Source of the DNA: Marinosulfonomonas sp.
GTDB lineage: Bacteria; Pseudomonadota; Alphaproteobacteria; Rhodobacterales; Rhodobacteraceae
Direction: 5' to 3'
Length of the DNA: 5,822 nucleotides
Assembly (NCBI GenBank): GCA_002732995.1
Contig: NVTS01000074.1
Span: 8,495-14,316, forward strand
Made by a program: the position numbers and the translations under genes. Shown piece by piece: positions 1-4,409 of this stretch. The notes below the pieces were generated by a model. That model worked only from the letters and a program-made list of their open reading frames with translations, had not been told where the DNA came from and made no database searches. The number at the start of each line of letters is the position of its first letter. Positions within the stretch are counted from its first letter, which is position 1.

Positions 1-95
1 CCCACTCCATCGCCATGATCCGCGAAATATTCGAGAACCGGATAGTGCCGATGACGCTTGAAGGGATCACTCGCGGGATGAAATATCTGCGCTGA
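1..95 (+). CDS. 3' end of an unrecognised gene (partial)
   Basis: Reading from base 3, 30 sense codons run to a TGA at 93-95; the gene begins left of the window. The visible C-terminus ends in the residues TLEGITRGMKYLR and contains an amphipathic stretch (MIREIFENRIVP). I do not recognise the family and assign no function. The other two plus-strand frames meet stops within the first 60 bases, and codon choice (ATC, CGC, GAG, CTG) fits the local coding style, so this is probably a genuine gene end. It lies in the same direction as the DUF411 gene 118 bases downstream. That gap makes shared transcription possible but not compelling. Confidence 0.5.
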   Translation, partial: HSIAMIREIFENRIVPMTLEGITRGMKYLR

Positions 96-213
96 TCGCT
101 TTGCCAAACCAAGCGCCAGAACAAGGTCGCACCACAAAACTGGGATACAACCATTGCCTATTCTTCCCTTCCTGACGTAACCTTGATTGTAATTTGAAAT
201 CAGGAGACAAAAA
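96..213 (+). other. Intergenic gap before the DUF411 gene
   Basis: This 118-base stretch carries no credible gene. It probably holds the promoter of the DUF411 operon, but I cannot pick convincing -35 and -10 hexamers by eye. Just before the Shine-Dalgarno site there is an imperfect dyad at 185-201 (GATT...AATC around an AATTT core, 6 of 8 pairs), which could be an operator or chance. A weak 5-bp inverted repeat (CGCTT 97-101, AAGCG 111-115) follows the upstream stop codon without a T-run, so it is not a convincing terminator. No canonical CueR/HmrR-type copper operator was seen. Confidence 0.4.
202..207 (+). promoter_or_regulatory. Ribosome binding site of the DUF411 gene
   Basis: AGGAGA lies 6 bases before the ATG at 214. 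It is a strong Shine-Dalgarno match at normal spacing and fixes this start, which also gives a proper signal peptide. Confidence 0.8.
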
Positions 214-678
214 ATGAAAGCCTTCAGCCCCCGAATTTTCGCTGCTGCCGCCCTTGGTCTTGGGTTTGGCTTTGCCATTTTGCCTGTCGCGGCCGACAGC
301 CACTTGATGACGGTATTTAAAGATCCTTCCTGTGGTTGTTGCTCCGCCTGGGCACAGGAAATGGAAAAAATCGGCTACCAGATAAAAATCGTCAACCTAG
401 AAGATATGTCACAGGTAAAACGACAGGCCGGTATTCCCGAAGCATTGGAAGGGTGCCATACAGCCGTTCTGGGGGATTATATCCTAGAGGGCCATGTTCC
501 GGTCCAGGCCCTGAACAAGCTTTTGCAAGAACAACCCGATATCCGCGGTATATCCACACCGGGAATGCCTACAGGCTCTCTGGGGATGGGGTATGACGCG
601 AATGCAGAATACACGGTATACGCCTTTTATAGTGATCCGGCGCAAAACCCGACACCTTTCTACCAAGCGGGAAAATAA
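214..678 (+). CDS. Secreted DUF411 metal-binding protein
   Basis: This 154-aa protein belongs to the DUF411 family (CopG-like proteins, often found in copper-resistance loci and thought to bind metal in the periplasm). Residues 1-27 form a signal peptide: basic start, hydrophobic run AAALGLGFGFAILP, and a likely cut after VAA at 27. The mature part opens with the family hallmark FKDPSCGCCSAW (Cys40, Cys42, Cys43), followed by GCHTA (Cys81, His82), EGHVP (His94) and PGMPTGSLGM (Met118, Met125). These Cys, His and Met residues are candidate metal ligands. Length and motif order are normal, so the gene appears intact. It leads a tight cluster with a small membrane protein 12 bases on and a DedA-family protein after that. 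Its base composition is more AT-rich (about 50% GC by hand count of a few lines) than that of the P450. The family call is confident; the role in copper handling is inferred from the family. Confidence 0.88.
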   Translation: MKAFSPRIFAAAALGLGFGFAILPVAADSHLMTVFKDPSCGCCSAWAQEMEKIGYQIKIVNLEDMSQVKRQAGIPEALEGCHTAVLGDYILEGHVPVQALNKLLQEQPDIRGISTPGMPTGSLGMGYDANAEYTVYAFYSDPAQNPTPFYQAGK

Positions 679-690
679 GCCTTTGCCCAC

Positions 691-1035
691 TTGCTGAACC
701 GGCTAAAATATCTGTGGCAGAACCACAAGCTGCTGTTGCTCGCCTTTGTTCTGGCTGCTGCGGCAGCCCTTATGTTCGCCGTCCGGTTGGTGGTTGTCAC
801 GGTTTATTTCAGCAACCCCGACCACCAGAACCAACCGCTTGAGGGGTGGATGACCCCGCGCTATGTCGCCTATTCCTATGGGTTGGACGCCGCCGAATTT
901 GAGCAGATTCTGGGCATTGACCCAACCGCTGTCTCCCGCGTGCATTTGCGTGATTTACTGAAAGAACAAGACCTCACACTGACAGAACTGCAAGCCCGTC
1001 TTGATGCGCTGGTGGCCGCGCGGACAACCGAATGA
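691..1035 (+). CDS. Small single-pass membrane protein, unknown function
   Basis: This 114-aa protein has one strong transmembrane segment at about residues 14-40 (a Leu/Ala/Val-rich run ending VVVTVYF). A soluble domain follows, with PLEGWMTPRYVAYSYGLD at 49-66 and an amphipathic helical C-terminus (LKEQDLTLTELQARLDALV). The GWMTPRYVAYSYG stretch resembles conserved small hypothetical proteins I associate with alphaproteobacterial DedA neighbours, but I know no function. The start is uncertain. TTG at 691 keeps the whole membrane segment, whereas the first in-frame ATG, at 772, would cut it in half, so TTG is preferred despite no clear Shine-Dalgarno site. It lies 12 bases after the DUF411 stop and in the same frame, so translation is probably coupled. 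The stop overlaps the DedA start as ATGA. The C-terminal helix resembles a short regulatory or interaction helix, but this is speculation. Confidence 0.75.
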   Translation: MLNRLKYLWQNHKLLLLAFVLAAAAALMFAVRLVVVTVYFSNPDHQNQPLEGWMTPRYVAYSYGLDAAEFEQILGIDPTAVSRVHLRDLLKEQDLTLTELQARLDALVAARTTE

Positions 1036-1640
1036 CCGATCTTCTACTGTCGTTAATCATCGATTACGGCGGGCTGCTGCTCTTCGTTGTGACGTTCCTC
1101 AGCTGTCTTGCCATCCCCATGCCGTCCTCATTATTGATGCTGGCGGGGGGTGGCTTTGTGGCCAGTGGCGACCTTAGCCTGACCTCCGCCGCAGGCTCTG
1201 CCTATCTGGGGGCAGTTCTGGGGGATCAGACCGGATTTCTGATCGGCCGGCGTGCGGGCCATCTGATCGAGGTGAAAATGGCCGCCGCCCCGAAACGCGC
1301 TGCCTTGCACCAAAAGGCGGCAGATATGACCAACCGCTATGGTGGCCCCGGTGTGTTTTTGTCGCGCTGGTTGTTCAGCCCGCTTGGCCCCTACGTTAAT
1401 TTTGCCGGCGGGGCTGCGGGTCTGAACTGGGCACGGTTTACCGCATGGGGGGCGATGGGCGAGGCGGTCTGGGTCGTCGTATATGTCGGGCTGGGCTATA
1501 CGTTCGCTGACCGGATTGTTGAATTGGCCGATGTTCTGGGCAATGCCAGCGGGTTTATGGCCGCAGGTGCTATCACCACCGCGTTGGGGTATTGGCTGTG
1601 GGGGGCCGCAAAACAGGCAAAAACAGCTAGGCCGGATTAG
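1032..1640 (+). CDS. DedA/VTT-family integral membrane protein
   Basis: This 202-aa protein matches the DedA (VTT, SNARE-associated) family of inner-membrane proteins, which includes undecaprenyl-phosphate and phospholipid flippases and some members linked to metal or stress tolerance. Visible family features are the N-terminal re-entrant region with prolines (LAIPMPSS, 27-33), the GDQTGFLIGRRAG motif (64-76) and the segment FLSRWLFSPLGPYVNFAGG (109-127), which corresponds to the family's F-x-x-R-x-x-P-x-x-R/G-x-x-x-P...AG signature. Several hydrophobic segments follow, including one at about 140-160 and one at 173-192. Length is normal for the family and nothing looks broken. Its ATG overlaps the stop of the preceding membrane protein (ATGA, 1032-1035), a standard sign of translational coupling, so the two probably work together. 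The transported substrate cannot be told from sequence. The DUF411 neighbour hints at metal or envelope stress. Confidence 0.85.
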   Translation: MTDLLLSLIIDYGGLLLFVVTFLSCLAIPMPSSLLMLAGGGFVASGDLSLTSAAGSAYLGAVLGDQTGFLIGRRAGHLIEVKMAAAPKRAALHQKAADMTNRYGGPGVFLSRWLFSPLGPYVNFAGGAAGLNWARFTAWGAMGEAVWVVVYVGLGYTFADRIVELADVLGNASGFMAAGAITTALGYWLWGAAKQAKTARPD

Positions 1641-1643
1641 GAG
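1639..1643 (+). promoter_or_regulatory. Ribosome binding site of the P450 gene
   Basis: AGGAG overlaps the DedA stop codon. Two in-frame ATGs follow, at 1647 (3 bases away, too close) and 1653 (9 bases away). The spacing favours 1653 as the P450 start. Confidence 0.65.
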
Positions 1644-1652
1644 TATATGACC

Positions 1653-2824
1653 ATGTCAAACGCACCCGTTTACCACATTGACGCGTCAGCCTTCTTTGCC
1701 GACCCCTACCCGACCCTTGCCGATATGCGACGTGTCGCCCCCGTGGCCTAGTGCCCGAGTTGGGCGCGATCCTGTTCACCAAGCGCGACGACATATTCGC
1801 GCAGGAAAAACGCATCGAGGTGTTTTCATCGGCGCAACCGGACGGATTGATGACCATCCTGATGGGTGAAAACGTAATGCGCAAGGATGGTCAGCCGCAT
1901 ATGGAGGGACGCCGCGCCATATTCCCCGCCATGTCGCCGCGCACGGTGCGCACGGTGCGCGACCACTGGATGGCGATGTTTATTACAGCCACCGACCGCA
2001 TCCTTGCCGACCTTGCCCCGCGCGGCAAATGCGATCTGGTGCGCGATTTCTCCATGCCGGTCGCGGCCGAAGCGCTCAAGGTGATCACCGGCCTGACCGA
2101 TATGGAGGCGGCCGTTATGGACCGCGTGTCGCAAGGGATGATTGACGGGATTTCCAACTACGCAGGCGTTAAATCGGTCGAGGAAAACTGTAACGCCTGC
2201 ACCGCCCTGATTGATCAGCATATCGACGCAATGTTGCCTGTGGTGCGGGCCACGCCGGACACCTCGCTGCTGTCTGTGCAACTGCAAGCGGGGCTGTCGA
2301 TCGAGAACACCCGCGCCAATATCAAACGGGCAATCTCCGGTGGCCAGAACGAGCCGCGCGACGCCATCACCGGCACCGCTTGGGCGCTGCTGACCCACCC
2401 TGACCAGTTGGCGATGATCACGGCTGGGGATGCCGCATGGCTGCAAGCGTTCGAGGAATACGCCCGCTGGGTTTCGCCCATCGGCATGTCGCCACGGCGC
2501 GTCGCCAAAGCCGACACCACCTGCGGCGTCACCTTCAACGTGGATGATCGGGTGTTCTTTATGTTCGGGGCGGCCAATCGGGACGAAGACCATTTCACCA
2601 ATCCAGACGCCTACGATTTGATGCGCAGCACCCGCGCCGCCCTGTCCTTTGGCGCAGGCCCGCATTTTTGCGCCGGGGCCGCCGCATCCCGCGCGCTGAT
2701 TGCCGATGTCGCGCTGCCCAAACTGTTTACCGCCCTGCCCGGTTTGCATCTAACAGGTGATGCTCCATTTGAGGGCTGGGCCTTTCGCGGCCCAACCGCC
2801 ATGCCGGTCGCGTGGGTAATCTAG
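1653..2824 (+). pseudogene. Cytochrome P450, frameshifted near the N-terminus
   Basis: This is a soluble bacterial cytochrome P450 (heme monooxygenase) of about 390 aa once repaired. The first 32 codons (MSNAPVYHIDASAFFADPYP..., the usual DPYPTLADMRR opening) run into TAG at 1749-1751. The rest of the protein continues uninterrupted from 1751 in another frame. Adding one base after TA at 1749-1750 gives PVAYVPELGA, the expected P450 sequence, so one base is missing. Downstream everything looks intact. In repaired numbering these are the C-helix region HMEGRR (83-88), I-helix AISGGQNEPRD (227-237), K-helix ExxR (Glu269-Arg272), the FGAANRDEDHFTNPD meander, and the heme loop FGAGPHFCAG (333-342) with Cys340 as iron ligand. 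The I-helix lacks the usual acid-Thr pair. Substrate is unknown and no ferredoxin or reductase gene is nearby. It could be a fresh pseudogene, a sequencing error, or be rescued by restart at GTG 1751, which overlaps the stop. Confidence 0.85.
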
Positions 2825-2862
2825 GCATTGCACCGCTCCCGTTTCAACCCCATACAGGAATC

Positions 2863-3552
2863 ATGCTCAGATTCACCCCCATCCTGCTGGCCGTCTTATA
2901 TGGCTATGTCATGTATCGCTTCTCAGCGCATCGCACCGCACGCGAGTTGGACTCGAAATCGACGGAACTCGCCGATGCCAAGCTGAAGGCGCTGTGCGAC
3001 CAGATGGCGGACGCGTTGGAGCTGCCGCGCATCAAGGTGCATATTTACGAGATTGAACCGGTGAACGGGTTGGCGGCCGCTGACGGGCGCATCTTTATCA
3101 CCCGCGGGTTTTACGACAAATACCGCGCAGGCGATGTGACCGGCGAAGAAATAGCCAGCGTCATTGCGCATGAGTTGGGCCATGTGGCGCTTGGCCATTC
3201 GCGCCGCCGGATGATCGATTTTTCCGGCCAGAACGCGCTGCGCACCGCCATGGCGATGGTGATTTCGCGCTTCATCCCCGGGCTTGGCACCTATATCGCC
3301 AATTTCCTGACCACCCTGTTGGCGGCGCGCCTCTCGCGTTCCGATGAATACGAGGCTGACGCCTATGCCTCGGCCCTGCTGACCAAATCGGGCATTGGCA
3401 CGGCGGCGCAGAAATCATTGTTTGTGAAGCTGGATGCCCTGACCAAATCGCGGGGCGGGGCCGCACCGGCGTGGTTGATGAGCCACCCGAAAACCGCCGA
3501 GCGGATCAAGGCGGTCGAGGAGATGGAAAAGCGCTGGTCGCGGTTGCAGTAA
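2863..3552 (+). CDS. Membrane-anchored M48 family metallopeptidase
   Basis: This 229-aa zinc protease belongs to the M48 (HtpX/Oma1-like) family. A short hydrophobic anchor at 4-18 suggests attachment to the inner membrane; there is no lipobox cysteine. The catalytic motif HELGH is at 103-107 (zinc ligands His103 and His107, general base Glu104), followed by ALGH. The third zinc ligand is Glu162 in SRSDEYEADAYA (158-169). The family's SHP motif is at 207-209, near the C-terminus. NGLAAADGRIFITRGF (68-83) is the usual strand before the active site. A second hydrophobic stretch (about 127-153) lies between the zinc motifs. ATG 2863 is chosen because AGGA at 2856-2859 precedes it and the anchor starts at once. 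An in-frame GTG at 2812, overlapping the P450 end, would add 17 non-family residues. Likely role: quality control of envelope proteins. It is the last gene of the plus-strand cluster. Confidence 0.88.
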   Translation: MLRFTPILLAVLYGYVMYRFSAHRTARELDSKSTELADAKLKALCDQMADALELPRIKVHIYEIEPVNGLAAADGRIFITRGFYDKYRAGDVTGEEIASVIAHELGHVALGHSRRRMIDFSGQNALRTAMAMVISRFIPGLGTYIANFLTTLLAARLSRSDEYEADAYASALLTKSGIGTAAQKSLFVKLDALTKSRGGAAPAWLMSHPKTAERIKAVEEMEKRWSRLQ

Positions 3553-3752
3553 GCGGGGATACCACCAAAAACAACAGTAGTGCGTGTCTCTGGGAACTTC
3601 TGGCGTAACATATCTACTAACCTAGTTTAATAGATATGTTGGAAACTCTATTATCTTTTTATTATCAATATGCTGCATGCAGAATTGCTATTATCAAGTG
3701 CACGGAATTCATTGGCTCCACTCAAGCGTATACCAATAAACCTGCCCCCTGA
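3553..3752. other. Convergent AT-rich intergenic region
   Basis: These 200 bases lie between the ends of two converging genes. No ORF here has P450- or M48-like codon use, and no RNA gene is recognisable. It is visibly AT-richer than the flanking genes between about 3600 and 3700. It contains the dyad at 3607-3640, three copies of TATTATC (3649-3655, 3660-3666, 3689-3695) and a 10-base palindrome CTGCATGCAG (3673-3682). Converging genes need terminators here, but no stem followed directly by a T-run is present inside the gap. Confidence 0.6.
3607..3640. repeat. Inverted repeat, possible hairpin or operator
   Basis: AACATATCTA (3607-3616) is perfectly complementary to TAGATATGTT (3631-3640). 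After a C/A mismatch (3617/3630), which is a G-U pair in the minus-strand RNA, three more pairs form (3618-3620 with 3627-3629) around a 6-base loop. It sits 54 bases after the M48 stop and 112 bases past the end of the PIN gene. The stem is AT-rich and not followed by an immediate T-run in either direction (the nearest, TTTTT at 3656-3660, is 15 bases away). It may be a weak bidirectional terminator, an mRNA 3'-end stem or a protein-binding dyad. Confidence 0.5.
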
Positions 3753-4298
3753 TCAAAGGGAAACCAGCGCCTTGCCCAACCGCGGAAGGCGCGCCTTTTT
3801 CATCAGCTTACGCATATCCTGCTTCTTGCCTGACAGGTGCTCTGCCATCTGCCGCACACTCTGTGCCACCTCGCCCACTACATCAGGGTGTTCTGCAAAC
3901 ATCTCGTGCAGCATCCCGTCGGGGTCCCGCCGCAGCACGCCATTGGCGCTGACCACACGGGTCGGAAAATCCTTCAGGTTCATGGTCAGCAACACGTCGG
4001 CCTTGCCCGCGATAGCCGCTGCCAGAACATGGGTGTCATTCGGGTCCGGCAAATGCAGGCTGGTCTCAAGGGCAGCAGAATAATCCACCTCGGCATCTGG
4101 CCAGCGCGCGCGCAGCAGCGCAATCTCGCCTCGCGCCACATCGCCCTGCCCCGCGCCCAATCGCGCCGCAGCCCTGGCCCATTCTTCCAGAATTCGCGTT
4201 GACCAAAGCGGTGTGAACAGCCCCTGTGCCGCCACCCCGATCAGCACTTCGCGCATCACGGTCGGGTATAATACGCAGGCATCAATCAGAACGCGCAT
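3753..4298 (-). CDS. PIN-domain protein (RSP_2648-like), probable ribonuclease
   Basis: This 181-aa protein has a PIN-domain nuclease fold. The acidic site is visible: Asp6 in MRVLIDACVL, Glu38/Glu39 in TRILEEWARA, Asp85/Asp88 in LPDPNDTHVLAAA, and TMNLKDFP (104-112, Asn107 and Asp110). PIN domains coordinate metal through such acids and cut RNA. From memory it matches the RSP_2648 family of Rhodobacteraceae. About 60 residues after the PIN core end in a Lys/Arg-rich tail (GKKQDMRKLMKKARLPRLGK), perhaps for RNA binding. The ATG at 4298 is chosen because PIN proteins begin directly with the first beta strand. The frame is open further upstream, but that part reads into the methyltransferase gene and looks random. 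The Shine-Dalgarno site is poor (GAG, 10 bases upstream, inside a predicted stem). It lies 106 bases after the RNA methyltransferase on the same strand. No small antitoxin gene adjoins it, so a VapC-type toxin role is not supported. Confidence 0.82.
   Translation of the reverse strand: MRVLIDACVLYPTVMREVLIGVAAQGLFTPLWSTRILEEWARAAARLGAGQGDVARGEIALLRARWPDAEVDYSAALETSLHLPDPNDTHVLAAAIAGKADVLLTMNLKDFPTRVVSANGVLRRDPDGMLHEMFAEHPDVVGEVAQSVRQMAEHLSGKKQDMRKLMKKARLPRLGKALVSL
3767..3800 (+). terminator. Possible intrinsic terminator for the plus-strand operon
   Basis: GCGCCTT (3767-3773) and AAGGCGC (3786-3792) form a perfect 7-bp GC-rich stem with a 12-base loop. GCC and then TTTTT (3796-3800) follow on the plus strand. 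This is the only stem plus T-run downstream of the M48 gene. It lies inside the 3' end of the oppositely oriented PIN gene, where it encodes part of a basic tail, so coding constraint could also explain it. The loop is long and the T-run short, hence low confidence. Confidence 0.3.
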
Positions 4299-4409
4299 CA
4301 ATGCATGTCTCGATTGATTGAATTCATTTCCCCCCGAGCGCATTTGAAAACAAACGCTGCCTCGGGGGAAAATGAAAAACGACACCGAGTGAACGAGACA
4401 CGCATTAAT
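4297..4409 (-). promoter_or_regulatory. Long intercistronic hairpin before the PIN gene
   Basis: Read on the minus strand, this region folds into three stacked stems. The outer stem pairs 4394-4409 with 4297-4312 (16 pairs, two of them G-U). The inner stem pairs 4361-4376 with 4323-4338 (16 pairs, one G-U, including a run of five C-G pairs). The apical stem pairs 4351-4357 with 4340-4346 (7 pairs, one G-U) around a UUUU loop. Internal loops of 17 and 10 bases separate outer from inner. The outer stem contains the methyltransferase stop (4405-4407), the weak PIN ribosome site and the first two bases of the PIN ATG. No U-run follows the stem, so it is not a standard terminator. Translational control of the PIN gene or an RNA processing site is inferred. 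Confidence 0.5.

Noticed and set aside
67..303. Minus-strand open frame across the DUF411 leader
   Set aside because: It overlaps the real start and signal peptide of DUF411 on the other strand and has no recognisable domain or ribosome site.
1740..1756. Programmed -1 frameshifting to bypass the P450 stop
   Set aside because: There is no slippery heptamer (the site is GTGGCCTAG) and no obvious downstream pseudoknot. A missing base explains the junction and restores the expected Tyr-Val.
1826..2749. Long minus-strand open frame (307 codons) opposite the P450
   Set aside because: The translation is rich in Gly/Arg/His/Gln with no domain, and the plus strand carries clear P450 motifs. It is an antisense shadow of a GC-rich gene.
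3670..4083. Plus-strand open frame opposite the PIN gene
   Set aside because: It has no family resemblance and no ribosome site, and the opposite strand shows the PIN acidic motifs. Its Ser/Arg/Thr-rich composition is typical of a shadow frame.
3753..4298. PIN gene as the toxin of a VapBC toxin-antitoxin pair
   Set aside because: No small antitoxin gene overlaps or precedes it. The upstream partner is an RNA methyltransferase and the protein is longer than a typical VapC.
4323..4376. Inner C/G-rich hairpin as an intrinsic terminator
   Set aside because: On either strand the T-run lies before the stem and A-rich sequence follows it, the opposite of what is required.
3581..4404. TGCGTGTCTC at 3581-3590 and its complement at 4395-4404 flanking the PIN gene, as mobile-element ends
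   Set aside because: It matches over only 10 bases. Several such pairs are expected by chance in nearly 6 kb, and there is no flanking duplication or longer similarity.
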